From the NCBI GenBank assembly GCA_036250195.1, contig JAVHZZ010000004.1:160144727-160208726 (forward strand): 64,000 nucleotides of DNA. The letters are read 5' to 3'. Shown here piece after piece: positions 1 through 12,165 of the stretch. Under the pieces are notes generated by a model that ran no database searches, had not been told where the DNA came from, and saw nothing but the letters and a program-made list of their open reading frames with translations. Numbering within the stretch: the first letter of the stretch is position 1; each line of letters starts with the position of its first letter. A program made the position numbers and the translations under genes. Origin of the DNA: Mixophyes australis. Lineage: Eukaryota; Chordata; Amphibia; Anura; Limnodynastidae.

Positions 1-455
1 GGGGACTGGAGGGAGGCCTAATTATAAAACGTGAGTGCTATTGTTTTAACACTGGGGCTGATTGGAGTTTTCTAAATCTCATGTACCCATTTTTTATTTT
101 TTTTTAAATAGGGCATCCAATATTCCAGGATCAAGACAAGAATGAACTGAGCTAAAGAAACCAGCTGCTACAAGTGGTGAAAGTGACCAAGACAGGTAGG
201 AGAGAGCAGGACAATCTGCCAACTGTCCTGAATCTGGTGGGGCAGTCTGAATTTGGGTGACTGTCTCCCTTAGTCAGGATTTGGTCCGACTGCAAGGACA
301 GTTGGGAGGTATATCCCGCTTCACAACATACTGCTTGTGAAGGCAAAGCTGTGTGCTTCTAACAGTAGTGCCTGTGTATTTGTCTAAAATGATAACCATG
401 TTACATAATAGGGGCCCTGATGTCATAAATACCCTGAGCCTTAATCCAGCTCTGG
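1..455 (+). repeat. Dispersed repeat A, copy 1
   Basis: This stretch aligns by eye to 48000-48590 in the same direction. Shared landmarks in order are 'ctggagggaggcct', 'catgtacccattttt', 'gaactgagctaaag', 'caactgtcc', 'cagttgggaggtat' and 'taatccagctctgg'. The similarity is imperfect, so both copies are old. No conserved reading frame is seen; the short minus-strand ORFs here are not shared. The left edge is cut by the window. The element class is not recognised. Confidence 0.7.
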
Positions 456-830
456 TTAGGGAAAGGGAACTGATAGCTGCTCCCAGTTCCTAGACAGGAC
501 ACAGACTGCAGAGCAAGCAGAGGAGCTCTAAGTATCACAATATTTGGTAATCTCGTGAGACAAAGAGCTTCCCTGCTCACTCTACAGGAAGTTCCCACCC
601 TTATGGATGTCAGCAACAATAGAAGAATATATAAGTACAGTGGGCTGGGGGTGTCATAATGTGCCTGGGGGGATGGCGTGATGTGGCTGGGAGAGCGTGA
701 TAAATGTAATGTATTATTATAATGTATGTATCAATGCCCCATGTTGGCCACACCCACAACACAATGAGGTTATGCCCTGTGTGGCGCCGCCGAGCAGCGG
801 CGGTGCATGTTTTCTTTCCTGTTGGAACTA

Positions 831-887
831 AGGTGGGCCTGTGTACTTTAAATGCCAGGGCTGATTTTTAGTCCCAGTCCGGCCCTG
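831..887 (-). mobile_element. hAT-type element end, inverted relative to the 1244 element
   Basis: Read on the minus strand from 887, about 57 bases match the first bases of the element at 1244, beginning CAGGGCCGGACTGG and running through the 'cagccctggcattt' segment, with about one difference. It is therefore the left end of a second copy in opposite orientation. The matching far end and 8-bp target duplication were not found, so the element is truncated or its body is in the unassigned 460-830 stretch, which includes a GC-rich 'gcgccgccgagcagcggcgg' segment. Confidence 0.7.
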
Positions 888-2149
888 GTTCTGACCATAT
901 TGAAATCAAAGTGGATCTCAAGATGTGTTTCGATTTTAATCTGGGTGTAAGTACTCTCTACCTAAACTGTACTTGCCTTATGTAGACAGACAAAACAGAC
1001 TGCAGTATAAGCAAAAGCCTAGGTGAAATATAAGGTGAAATCACAATGCATGCAAAAAATATTCTATTATGAAATAAATTAACTATTGACAGTATAATCA
1101 TAATATAATTATACTTAATATATGTAATAAATATGGATTTTCACCTTTTTTTTGTTTTTATTTTTCTTACATTCAATACATAAATCAAGATGCTTGCAAT
1201 GTGTACTGTACATATAATGCATTTTTATAGTCTTACTTGCATACAGGGCCGGACTGGGACTAAAAATCAGCCCTGGCATTTAAAGCACACAGGCCCACCT
1301 GTTGTGGGCTCCATGCACTATAGTGTTGCACACTGATACTGGCGCAGTACAACATGATGTAGTATGAGTGTGTGTGGGGGGGTGTTTATTTCTCCTAATG
1401 ACCCTCAACATTACATTATTAGCACCCCATTTACATCAATAAATACCATGACAATACATTACATTACAGCATCCAGCATCACCCCCCACATTACAGCGTC
1501 CAGCCTCACCCCCCACATTATAGCAATACCCTCTCCTACTTATTAGCAATACTAAGCACCAAACACCTTACAACATTGCCACCAGCACTCCACCCCATAC
1601 TACAGCAAATACCACCAATTATACAGACGCCACTGTAGGAAACAATGTTTTGCTTTTTTCAAATCTCCCACAAAATAGCAACAACAAACAGAGTACTTAC
1701 ACACACATATAGGTAACAGGTACCCTTTTCCCTCAATTAAATAGTAATGGCAGAATTTTCATGAATCATTCCACATGAAATAAAACAAACATATATCTAA
1801 AAAAAACATAACTATTGAATGATCAGTTGAACCCACATGGCCGCATTAAAAGTATTTCCATCTACAGCAAAATGTCAGAGAAAAATATTTTTGTTTTACT
1901 ACAGTAATTGGATATGCGTCTTTTCTATTCATTTTAAATAACATAGTATATAAATTAAGGGGGATAGAGGAGGTGGATGAGAAATAATTGGATGTGATCC
2001 ATCAGTTTGATTAGATAGGAAACATTTAGATTATTTACCTGGAGACGTCTACCCCCTTGACTCACAGGCAGGGCTGACAAGAAGAATTTTGGGCCCCGAT
2101 ACAGCAACTTCTTTGGGCTCCCATCATATTCAACAATGAAAGACTTGCC

Positions 2150-2430
2150 TTTGGCAGAAGTTCATATGATGCCACACCGTAGTGTGCCCAGTTCATATTA
2201 TGCCACATCGTAGTGCCCCAAGGTCATATTATGCCACATAGTATTACCCTCAATTCATATTTGGTCATGCAGAAGTGCCCACAAATCATATTATGGCATA
2301 GTAGTGCCCCCAAAACATATACCATACAGTAGTGCCCACAAATCATATTATGTCACAACAGTGCCTCCAAATCATATTATGCCACAATAGTGACTCCAAA
2401 TAACATTATGCCATAGTAGTGCCCCCAAAG
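2150..2430. repeat. Degenerate ~35-40 bp minisatellite
   Basis: A unit containing 'catattatgccaca' followed by 'tagtgccccca' recurs about seven times with substitutions and small indels. It lies inside the hAT-type element and is probably part of its body. Confidence 0.75.
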
Positions 2431-3124
2431 TAGATCCAAGCTGGGGTGACAACAGGCAATTTATTCTGCTTTGTGATGGGGTTCTGGTAGGATTCGGAAC
2501 ATTTAAGGTCAAATTCAGATGTTAAAACATGCAAAATTCCACAGCCAGATGTGATGTGAATGTTTTGCAGGTCAGGTCTGTGATATTCTCCCCACTATTC
2601 CTCCCCCTGTTTGTCTGGTATCAGTAGCTGACAGGGAGTACTAGTCCTCCATTTGGAGGTTTCGGGGGTACCTCCTGGTAAGTTAGCTCTTAATTTAAAA
2701 ACACATGAATATATGATCCAATATAGGGACTCTCATTGTTTAGAGTTTGGACCACCCTATTAGCAGGAGCGCCGTGACGGGGCGGGTGGCTTATCATATA
2801 TATATATGCAAATGTGTGTAACTGAGACTTCTGCATTGTGTGTACAAACAGAATAGTAGTAGTGTACTAGTTCACAGCAATGTTGCTGGGGGTTTTTTCT
2901 CTTTGTTTGTCTGCTCTGATACAAGTATAAATATGTTCCAATATTTCTCTACTTGTAAAAAGTTCATTGTGCTTGTTTTCTATTTGTAATTATAAATTGT
3001 GAGATAAGGGAACATTCGACCAACACGTTCTGCGTTCCATCTTTAGTAATCTAAATGTTGGGTGGTATAGGAAAGTAGATGTATGTGACTGACCTAAAGC
3101 TGTGGCAGGAAAGGGGGGCTTCCC

Positions 3125-3238
3125 AACATCCCATGGCTCTCACCCCCTTTCCAAGCACCCCCTTTGGCTCTCTCACCCCCTCTCCCAGCACCCCCTGGCT
3201 ATCTCACCCCCTTTCCCAGCACCCCATGGCTCTTCCAC
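3125..3238. repeat. C-rich ~34-bp tandem repeat
   Basis: A unit of the form 'tggctctctcaccccc' plus 'tttcccagcacccc' recurs about four times. Open frames across it encode only proline/serine-rich repeats and are read as by-products of base composition, not a gene. Confidence 0.75.
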
Positions 3239-3420
3239 ACTCTTGACCCCCCCCCTGAAAATCGCGGCACCCCCGCGACCCCCCCTGAAAATAGCGGCAC
3301 CCCCGCGACCCCCCCCCCGAAAATCGCGGCAACCCCGCGACCCCCCTCGAAAATCGTGGCACCCCCGCAACCCCCCCGAAAATCACGGCACTCCCCCGAA
3401 AATCGCGGGCACCCCCAGAC
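3239..3420. repeat. GC-rich ~32-bp minisatellite
   Basis: A unit of the form 'cccccgaaaatcgcggcac' followed by 'ccccgcgac' recurs about six times. Long C runs on the top strand are G runs on the other. It directly follows the C-rich array within the same transposon. Overlapping ORFs on both strands are repeat artefacts. Confidence 0.8.
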
Positions 3421-4029
3421 CCCCCGCCCCCCTCTTCAGTAAAAAAAAACAAAACCGGAAACTCACCACTGCACAGCATAACGTGGGAGGGACCTGAGGA
3501 GCGCGCTGCAGAGGTGGCTGGTTACTGGGGAACCAGCTACCAAAAAGACGGGGGGAGTCGGGCCGGCCCATCCAGTCATCGGCCCTTCTGGCATTTGCTA
3601 GAAGTGCCAGATGGCCAGTCCGGCCCTGCTTGCATATACATGTTCTGTGCTAGCTAATGGCGCACATACATGTTGTTTGTAAAACAAAGACTATGGCATG
3701 CCAATCATCACTACCAGTCAGCACTTATATCTGCCCAGTTGCTGGTGCAAATTGTACCAATGGCATCAAACCAATTTACGAGAAACCAAGTACTTGAATT
3801 GGCTGCATTTGCATTGGAATACCCTTGGCACGCCCTTACTGTACATTGCCTACGTTAGTCTGCCCCTTTCCCCTTCACTCCTCTGTTCTGCCCCTCAAGG
3901 CTGGTGTCATTTTATTACGGGCATGAATTCATACTATTGTGTTCAATGGTGTACTATCTGTTTATGAGCATGCGCAGAGGTTTTTCACGAAAGATATATT
4001 GGTCATATGTCCAAACATGAATCAGGTCT

Positions 4030-5854
4030 TGACTGTGTATTATATGCTTATCTGACCTGACATTTTGCTTAAATTACGTTAACCATATTAATTCTGTCAT
4101 ATCACCCTCATTAAACAACTCTGGGTTGAAAAGGGGCATGTTAACTTAATTTAATGTTTCAAAAATGTTATTCTTCATTTTTTATTTCCATCTCTTGTTA
4201 TTACTCCCAAAAGCTTGGGGCTGTGGTCACATGCAATTTTTAGAATGCTGCAGTTTCCCTGCTAGTATGTGTGTTTGTAGTGTGTTGTGGCACATACCAG
4301 CATTCATGCTCTGAAGCACATCCTATATGACCATATGACAGGGAAACCAAATTTCTCTTTACTGATGTGTCAGTTAAAAACACCACTTTATTCTGCATGA
4401 AAATGCCATTCTAGAAACCTGTGTAAGACTAGCAAACAGCTGCCCACTGAATGTCTCAGTTTAGACCATATGTAACAATAAAACCTGTTATTACTCTATA
4501 ACAACGTTGGGCAACAGGCGTCCTGCCAAGCGTTTGCCTCTCAGAATGAGTGCAGCCCAATACGGTGTCACATGATCTCTCCTGCACAGTGACCACCCCT
4601 ATGGCAAACATATTCAGCAAGTTAACACTTTTAGCAAGCTGAATGTGCCAGGGGCTGAACTGGAGCACAGGGGAGAATAGTAGAGGATCGTAGATCAGTT
4701 ACTTATGCCACTATAGGCCAGTCTGTCCATGCTTCCAAATACAGTATAAACATGTTTTACAAAAAGGTAAATAATTGGTGTTTGATGGGTCAGTTATTGT
4801 CATTAATAACTATAATAGTAATATAATAATATAATAATACAATAGTAGCTCTATTGCAGAGCAAAGATTTTTGGGACTTTTTGAAAAAGTAAAATCATAA
4901 TGTACTGCTACAAGCACTAGCATATATTCAGTGCCATAATGTAATTTGTTAATGTTAAGAACTGATTAACATCTGTGAATGTGAGAATGTATGTGCCAAC
5001 CTGTCACTATCATTAATTTCTTGCCTTTTCAATGGATTATTATTTTGTCTGTTGCTAGGCCTATGTATTTTTAATGTTCCTGTCCTCACCTGTGAGTGAA
5101 ATACAGTAGTTATGCTATTGCATGAATTTTTATACCTATAATATATATATTCTCATTATTGTCACCATTTGTCTCTTTTCTTCAAAATCTTCACACACAA
5201 TTAAATTGAATAGAAACTCATGGGAAATATTCAAGCAAAGCTTTCAGTGAATGGGTCCCATGTGTGCAATAGAGTTTAATATTCTGACATTTCTAGAATT
5301 TCATTCTGTGTCCAATTAATTTCCTACCCTTTTTCACTAACTCATGTTATCTGAAGGATTAAGCAGCCATCACAGGGTTTTAATAGGAAAAATGCAATGA
5401 ATAAGATTGGAAAGTTCTATTTCTGGAAGTGGATCAGAACTCTATAAAAAATAATGCAAAGAGATTAATTTTGAGTACACGTAGTGGAAACAGCTCTAAG
5501 TACAAAAGAGATCCCCATATCCCCACGAATGTCATTATATAAATGTTTATAGGGGAGATATATGTAGGCACTTTATTGCGGACCTGTTATCACAATTGTC
5601 TGTGCTTGATCATATAGAGCATATGCATTTAAATACAATATTTGAAATTTACTGTAACTGCCATTGTTTCCATGTGGCTCATATATTTTTTCATACATCA
5701 TCCCTCTCATCTCATCTGCAGTTTGTATGGCACAACATCACTGTTGTGAAACATGATCAAGCATGTGTATTAGTATTATAAACAATGGCTTAAAGATGGG
5801 AAAGAAAGAAAGAGCGAACATCAGCAGCTACGTCACTTTTCAGTAAATACACCA
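4030..5854. other. No recognised feature
   Basis: AT-rich sequence with short microsatellite-like patches ('aatataataatataataat' near 4815). No supported ORF, RNA gene or repeat boundary was seen. Confidence 0.5.
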
Positions 5855-6654
5855 GGCCTGATTTGTCAAAGCATGTATCAAACGCAAAATCAATCTGCAC
5901 ACGCCCAGAACTAGGCCATACGCCAGTAAACGTAGCCCTGTCTGCTCCGTCTTTGAATGCAAAGTTCAAAGCATGTATCAAACGCAAAATCAATCTGCAC
6001 ACGCCCAGAACTAGGCCATACGCCAGTAAACGCAGCCCTGTCTGCTCCGTCTTCGAATGATAGTTACTACAACCTATGATTTCAGAGAGTGAACAGGGCA
6101 GGGAAGGTGCGTTTAGACGTAGTCAATTTGCAGTAAGGGCGTACAAAACTCAAGCATACGTAGACACATCTAAATCAAGCTCTAGGCATGGAGAAGTTAC
6201 TTGTTTTTCTGCCGTATCTCTTGCTCCAGCTTCAGGACTAGTCTAAGTCCTGAGTACTAGTGATGACAGTCTCGTATGCATTATATAACATGTGTTTCAA
6301 ACAGCAATAACTGTGAAAATGTTTTATTTTATGTTCAGTAGACATTAACGACATCCTAATAAATGTATTTCATAGGGGGAAAACATTTGTTTTTCACTAA
6401 TTGATCATTATTGCCTTTATTATTAATAGGTCGTATTCACTCTATATTTATTTGTTTTTTTTGTGCGTTCGTGTCCGAGTTTATAATGGACATAGGTATG
6501 GTTGTATCGCGCAGTGTCTTGTGTAGTAGAATACAGCAGACCTACACCCGAATTCAGCAGCGCACCTACCTTAAGCTCCGTGCTTTGGTGAATTTGGGAG
6601 TTTTAAAGCCAATGCATGTTGTGCTCAGTATGCGTGCCTCAATGAATCAGGCCC
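5855..6654 (+). mobile_element. DNA transposon family C, copy 1
   Basis: It starts 'ggcctgatttgtcaaagcat' and ends with 'cctcaatgaatcaggccc', an imperfect terminal inverted repeat. The interior aligns to 57127-57849 and 37170-37870: shared blocks are 'acgcccagaac', 'cagtagacatta', 'catcctaataaatgtattt' and 'gcagtgtcttg'. There is no transposase ORF, so it is non-autonomous. A target duplication is not clear (possibly only CA). Superfamily not assigned. Confidence 0.65.
5866..6059 (+). repeat. 100-bp tandem duplication
   Basis: The block starting 'tcaaagcatgtatcaaacgc' at 5866 is repeated from 5966 with very few differences ('cgtagccctg' versus 'cgcagccctg', 'ctttgaatg' versus 'cttcgaatg'). 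Related copies at 37 and 57 kb have one unit, so the duplication is local to this copy and recent compared with the element. Confidence 0.9.
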
Positions 6655-7570
6655 ATGTTTTCTGAGCTTTTTTCATGTGGTGTCAGTTTTCAGGGAAAAT
6701 CATTTTTCATACTGTTTTTTCAAAATTTATAAGGCTTTTTGGTAGCATGGTCCAGTAAATGTCCTTTTGATATGGACCTTAAATGGAGTATAACTAAATT
6801 TCAGCGTTGGATATAAGTCCAATTCTGAGGCATAAAATGCAGATTTGTTTTATTGTGCATGCACAGTAAAACAATGTGGAATATTGAGTTACATGCAAGC
6901 TGCACTTGTTGCCCCCTCAATAAGCATGGAATGCCTCCTGGAAATGTTTTTCCTATTCTGAGAAGGCCACCTTTCTGGCTATGCCTGTTTCCAGGCATAT
7001 CTCTTGTGGGTACTTGAAAGTTGAAACCTGATTAAAACATCCATGCTTCTTCTGATGATGATTTAAACAATATTTATTAGGAATCTGAATGTCTTGACTT
7101 AATCTTTGACTCTTCCATTATATCAATATAATAAGACTCACTTAGAGAAGCATTTCTGTATTGTGCATGTACACCAAAAATGCATACAGCATACGTCCAT
7201 ACCTAGTTTTATAGTACAGTAAGAGCATGTTCATATAATTGCTACTCCTTTAGACACGGACAAATCTATATATGGCGGCACTTGGAGAACCACAAGTGCC
7301 ACCATCCCTGACACCCAAGGCTTGCTGCAACCTGTAGTACTACAAACAAAAATGTTAAATAAAACTCAACACCCTCTTTAAAACCACATTACTTTACCAA
7401 AGTAATTAAAAAAATACAAAAATTACACACAACACCCTCTTTAAAACCACATGTATTTATTAAAAATAAATACACCCCAAATACTCACCAATCAGATGTT
7501 TTCATCCGTACTTTTTGCAATTGAAAAATGCGTGTAACCATGTCCAGTAAAAACCTTTTTATTCCACACA
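6655..7570. other. No recognised feature
   Basis: Unassigned sequence. Around 7290-7440 'ctgcaacctgtagtactac' and a repeated 'aacaccctctttaaaaccaca' (two copies, about 7369 and 7430) suggest repeat debris, but no boundary is visible. Confidence 0.4.
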
Positions 7571-7797
7571 GGTCCATGGAGTTGTCCCAAAATAATTTGT
7601 ATTCCACAAAAGGTCCATTAAGCTGTCCTAAATAATGTGTAATTCCAAACAGGTCCATGAAGTTGTCCACGATAATTTGTATTCTGCAAAAGGTCCATGG
7701 AGTTGTCCATAAGTAATTTGTATTCCACAAAAAGTCTATGGAGTTGTCCCAAAATACTTTGTATTCTACAAAAGGTCTATGGAGTTGTCCCAATACA
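7571..7797. repeat. 41-bp tandem array, about six units
   Basis: Units start near 7571, 7612, 7652, 7692, 7733 and 7774 with 'ggtccatggagttgtcc' and carry 'aatttgtattccacaaaa'. The spacing is 40-41 bp. The minus-strand ORF of 109 codons spanning the array is open because of the repeat and matches no family I know. Confidence 0.88.
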
Positions 7798-8534
7798 TGA
7801 TAGTGGATATTCACCTGTTAGCTTGGTTACATGCAGCAGCTCTTTTATCTGCTAGTGATTAACCATTTGCATGACCCCTGTCGTCCATGCTGTGGAATGG
7901 TTGACGGTTTTCCACACATTTGAATGGAAGTGCTTAAAGGACATATGGGTATATTTACTAAACTGCGGGTTTGAAAAAGTTAAGCAACCAATCAGATTCT
8001 AGCTGTCATTTTGTAGAATGCAAGAAAATGCTGTTGTTTGTTAATTAGTGCCCTTCATTTCTAAGTTTTTGTTTCAGCTCATCATCTGCCACCGACACTA
8101 AGTCAGGAATCCTATACATTTTCCAACCTAGTTACAGTCTAGTGGTAAGCCTCTATCTGTTAGGAGAACTTACATTTCACTATACATCTGCAGTCTCTAC
8201 CAATACAAGGGGGATTTTATTTACTCCCATTCAAAAATTCAGTCCCTTGTTTTAAATTCCAGCATGTTGTAGATTATATATATTACTAAAATTTTACCAT
8301 TGTGGGTGTTTTTCTTGTAACCTCATTTGGTGCATCAAACAGCATTTTATTTCTGTTTACCAATACATTTATATTAAGGTACCAATAAATCATGTTAATT
8401 AGTTAAAACATCCTGTATTTTTATGTGTACATAAATGGAGGTAGGTTTGGTGTCAGCTGTGTACATTTTATTTCTATTTTTGAGGACCAAATGTCTATGT
8501 TTGCTAAAACAAAGAACTGGATGATTTCTATTGT
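7798..8534. other. No recognised feature
   Basis: AT-rich sequence with no supported gene, RNA or repeat boundary. Confidence 0.45.
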
Positions 8535-8540
8535 TGGTGT

Positions 8541-9350
8541 AACAAACTTACCTGCTTCACACTCCAGTGATGCTCCGTTCAAGCCGTACCTGGCACTGCC
8601 GGGGTTGGTATTTTGAATAGCTTGCACTATTTAGACGCTGCACGGATGCTCTGCCTGTGTGAGTGCAATGTGGTTGCTGTGCATCTGACTCCCCTTCCAG
8701 GCTAGCCTCTGCTTCTGTCTTGCTCCCTGTGAGTGTTTCTCTGTTGGATCATCTGTGTACTGTTCCCTACCTGTATGACCCGGAGCTGCTGGATCTCCTG
8801 TGTACTGTACTTGGCTTGTCTGAATACACATTGCTAAATCACCTGTGTTCCGAAATTGGATTGTCTGACTACGCGTTGCTGGATCACCTGTGTACCGAAC
8901 TTGGATTGTCAGACTACGCTTTGCTGGATCTCCTGCGTACCGAACCTAGCCTGTCTGACTATTCTGTGACTGACTACTTGTGTACCTGATCCTAACCAGT
9001 CAGTACTCTCTGTGCCAGAATCCCTGTACCAGATCCTTGTCTGCCTGTTTGTTCTGTGCTACATTTGGTGTTCCTGATTCCAGTGCTATCACTATCTCTG
9101 TGCTATCTTCTGGGTACATCAACCACCCTTTCGGCCTTGTGTTACATCCTGAAACAGTCCAGGGGGCCGAGAATTGCGAGTTCTCGGCAGCAAAAACCAT
9201 TCCACTTTGTGGAACACCGTGGAACTTGTTAGACTCTGCGCACCTGCTCTGCCAGAGCCAATTGGGATTAGCACAGGCTTCTCTTCCTGCAGAGCGTAGC
9301 AGTTAGGTCTTCTGATTTCCCAGGTTTTTGCCACTGGGGATCCTTAACTT
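8541..9350 (+). mobile_element. LTR-like block with 45-bp tandem repeats
   Basis: The style resembles a Gypsy-type LTR: it starts near 'tgtaacaaacttacctgc', has an internal C/T-rich tandem repeat, and its 3' part holds the hairpin 'ccgagaa...ttctcgg' (about 9168-9188). No matching 4-6-bp target duplication was found, so the ends are not fixed and the call is an inference. It has no internal retrotransposon genes. It could also be an unrelated repeat. Confidence 0.35.
8745..8985 (+). repeat. 45-bp in-frame tandem repeat
   Basis: About five units of 15 codons read LLDHLCTELGLSDYA-like on the plus strand (ORF 8663-8989). Because the period is divisible by three, the frame stays open through all units. 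Similar internal pyrimidine-rich tandem repeats occur in the solo LTR at 27037. Not interpreted as a protein gene. Confidence 0.8.
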
Positions 9351-9411
9351 AAAACATTTAGTTTGTTATAATTTTAATCTAAGTTAACAGCCTTGTTTGA
9401 AGTAGGTGCTT

Positions 9412-11170
9412 ATATTATTATTATTATTATTATTATCGTTTATTTGTAAGGCGCCACAAGGTTTCCGCAGCGCCGTACATGGTACGAACAGTAGACTATA
9501 CAGGGTAAGACAGTACAGAACAATAAACACAAAGTACCAGTACTTCAGAAACTCCAGGCAGGCAGATACAGTAGAGACGGAGTGGAAGAACAGGTATGGA
9601 GACAGGAGGGAAGATGGGCCCTGCTCATACGAGATTACATCCTAAGGGAGGGTAAACAGAATCAGGTACATAAGGGAGCCAGTGAAGCAACGTGGAGAGA
9701 GAAAGGGGGCAGGGGAGAACCAGAAGAGGTGAGAGGTTAAATGGATGGTTGGTAGGCCTTAAGGAACAGGTGAGTTTTAAGAGCCTGCTTGAAGGAGCAC
9801 AGATTGGGTGAGGCACGAATGGAGCGAGGGAGGTCATTCCAGTGAAGGGGGCAGCACGGGAGAAGTCTTGGATTCTAGAGTGGGAAGAGGTGATCAGAGT
9901 GGAGGAGAGGCAGCGATCATTGGCTGAGCGCAGGGAGCGGGCGGGAGTGTGAATGGAGAGGAGGTTAGAGATGTAAGGGGCAGTAGACTGAGAGAGAGCC
10001 TTGTAAGTGGTGGTGAGGAGTTTGAAAAGGATTCTGTAAGGGAAGGGGAGCCAGTGTAAGGAAAGACAGAGAGGGGAGGCAGAGGAGGAGCGGCGTGAGA
10101 GGAAGATGAGTCTCGCAGCCTCATTGAGTATAGAGTGGAGGGGGGCAAGGCGGGAGCAGGGGAGGCCAGTAAGGAGGAGGTTGCAGTAGTCGAGACGGGA
10201 GATGATGAGAGCATGGATGATAGTTTTGGTGGCATCTTGAGAGAGGAAGGGATGGATGCGGGCAATGTTATGGCGTTGGAAGCGACAGGCTTGGGCAAGG
10301 GATTGAATGTGGGGGGCAAAAGAGAGAGAGGAGTCGAGAGTGACACCTAGGCAGCGGAGTTGGGTGACAAAGGAGATAGTGGAGTTGTTAACAACGATAG
10401 AGAGGTCATGGTGGGAAGGGAGCCCGGGTGGGGGAAAGACAATGCGTTCGGTTTTGGAGATGGTAATTTTAAGAAAGCGAGATGACATCCAGGATGAGAT
10501 GGCTGAGAGGCAGTCAGTTACACGAGAGAGGAGGGAGGAGGAAAGATCAGGAGAAGAGATGTAGAGTTGAATATCATCAGCATATAGGTGATACTGAAGA
10601 CCGAAAGAGGAGATGAGAGCCCCAAGGGAGGAAGTATAGAGCGAAAAGAGTAAAAGGCCAAGAAGAGAGCCCTGAGGGACTCCAACAGGGAGAGGGGAGG
10701 TGGTGGAGGAAGAACCAGACGTGGATACAGAGAAGGAGCGATTAGCAAGGTATGAGGTGAACCAGGCATGGACAGAGCCAGAGAGGCTGAGTGAGAGAAG
10801 AGTTTGCAGTAGGAGGGGGTGGTCCACGGTGTCGAAGGCCGCAGAGAGGTCAAGGAGGATGAGAATGGAGTAGTGACCCTTGGATTTGGCTGATAGGAGA
10901 TCATCGGTAACTTTAGCCAGAGCTGTTTCAGTGGAGTGGAGGGGGCGGTAGCCGGATTGGATAGGGTCAAGGAGGGAGTTGTCAGAGAGGTATCTGGTGA
11001 GGCGGCTGCAGACAATCCGCTCAAGTAATTTGGAGGCATATGGGAGAAGAGAGATAGGGCGGTAGTTAGCAAGAGAGGTGGGGACGAGATTGGATTTCTT
11101 AAGGATAGGGGAGATAAGAGCGTGTTTGAATGAGGATGGGACAACGCCAGAGGAGAGTGATAGGTTATAG
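9412..11170 (-). mobile_element. 5'-truncated L2/CR1-clade LINE
   Basis: Minus-strand element ending at its 3' side in an ATT/AAT microsatellite (9412-9436) preceded by a short tail with 'aaggcgccacaagg', the usual layout of L2/CR1 elements, which end in short tandem repeats rather than poly(A). Its 5' end stops abruptly near 11170 inside reverse transcriptase, the usual result of incomplete target-primed reverse transcription. No target duplication was identified. Confidence 0.85.
9625..11165 (-). pseudogene. LINE reverse transcriptase, partial
   Basis: C-terminal reverse transcriptase fragment of an L2/CR1 ORF2. The frame is open on the minus strand from about 11165 to past the C-terminal domain; an in-frame ATG is absent at the 5' side because the element is truncated. 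Motifs in order: [35 protein letters not shown], the catalytic [16 protein letters not shown], then the L2-type tail with [12 protein letters not shown] and RSLRSANDR. The endonuclease and N-terminal fingers are missing. The usual tail wording ('AAP...WNSLP') is altered to [10 protein letters not shown], suggesting a frameshift near there. It would act in TPRT if intact; here it is a relic. Confidence 0.88.
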
Positions 11171-12095
11171 CAGTTTTAATGCATTTGCTACCAATAGAAT
11201 GTTTAATTTTTGACTTTTTTTAAAAAGTTTGTGTAGAACAGTGCTCAAGATCAACTATGAAAGCCATATGTATTAGATAGTGGTACAAACTGGATCACAA
11301 TCTGTACAAAGACTATAGTATCTAAATGAAATAAAACAAAATGAGAATGGCATCTTAGATAAGTTTATAAGCAATAAGTTCCTTCCTTATATATTTATGT
11401 GCAGAAATAAACAAAATAAGAGAATGGATTGATTTTTAAGGGCTGAAATTATTAAATCGACTATCATACTAATACAAAAAAACTATTTTGTAGCATATGA
11501 TTAATGGTTACATGACCATAATGTCTTCCTGTGTTTGACAAACATATAAGTAGATATTTGTTGTTCAAGTTACAATAAATAAATCAAGGGTTACTAAGAG
11601 TTTACCACCATGCTCACAGGATTAGTATGATTTATAAAAAGTATAAGTCAACCTTTGCAATCTATCCAAAGCACTATTGACAGACTCAGCTTTACTTTAT
11701 CCAACAAATACTTTAGTTTACCTACACAGTCATCCACAAATCCTCTCTGACAAATCCTAGATCAATTTCAAGATTGTCCTAATTTCTTCCATATCAAACA
11801 CTCTCCTCTTGCCTTCAAAGTATTTCAATTCTAATCTAGAGTTTGCAAACATAAACTCTAATCCGTTTTATTCACTTCCTGTTCCCAGACCATCACCAAG
11901 TTCCAGCAAAAGGATGTGTGACTGAGGATTAATTTGGGGAGCTGCAAAAGTAGGGACACATTTCAGTATTTAAAATGTAGTGCTCTGCCAAATGTTCCAT
12001 GATGTCACACACACTTTTTAAAAGGAATCTTAAAAGTAAACAATTGCTAACATTTACTTAATATAGCTTCATTTATGTTTTATGCACTACGAAAA

Positions 12096-12165
<70 letters not shown>

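Larger units (their letters stand above)
1244..3628 (+). mobile_element. 2.4-kb non-autonomous hAT-type transposon
   Basis: The element begins CAGGGCCGGACTGG and ends with the exact reverse complement CCAGTCCGGCCCTG. It is flanked by a perfect 8-bp direct duplication, CTTGCATA (1236-1243 and 3629-3636), the size typical of the hAT superfamily. No ORF resembles a hAT transposase, so mobilisation would need a transposase in trans. The interior is low-complexity and tandem-repeat rich (2150-2430, 3125-3420). It interrupts an older inverted transposon and is therefore younger than that element. Confidence 0.88.
888..4029 (-). mobile_element. DNA transposon family B, split by a hAT insertion
   Basis: The pieces 888-1243 and 3629-4029 together are a reverse-complement relative of 50568-51351. 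Shared blocks include 'caagatgcttgcaatg', 'catgttctgtgctagct' and the terminal 'catgaatcaggtc' at about 4015. The intervening 2.4 kb is a separate hAT-type insertion flanked by the duplicated CTTGCATA. There is no coding capacity, so it is non-autonomous. Terminal sequences of the 'cctgattcatg...' kind suggest a terminal-inverted-repeat DNA transposon; the superfamily is not settled. Confidence 0.65.

Noticed and set aside
3102..3497. Proline-rich ORFs on both strands
   Set aside because: They span the C-rich minisatellites; coding appearance comes from repeat period and lack of stops.
10135..10564. Plus-strand ORFs opposite the LINE
   Set aside because: They are shadows of the minus-strand reverse transcriptase.
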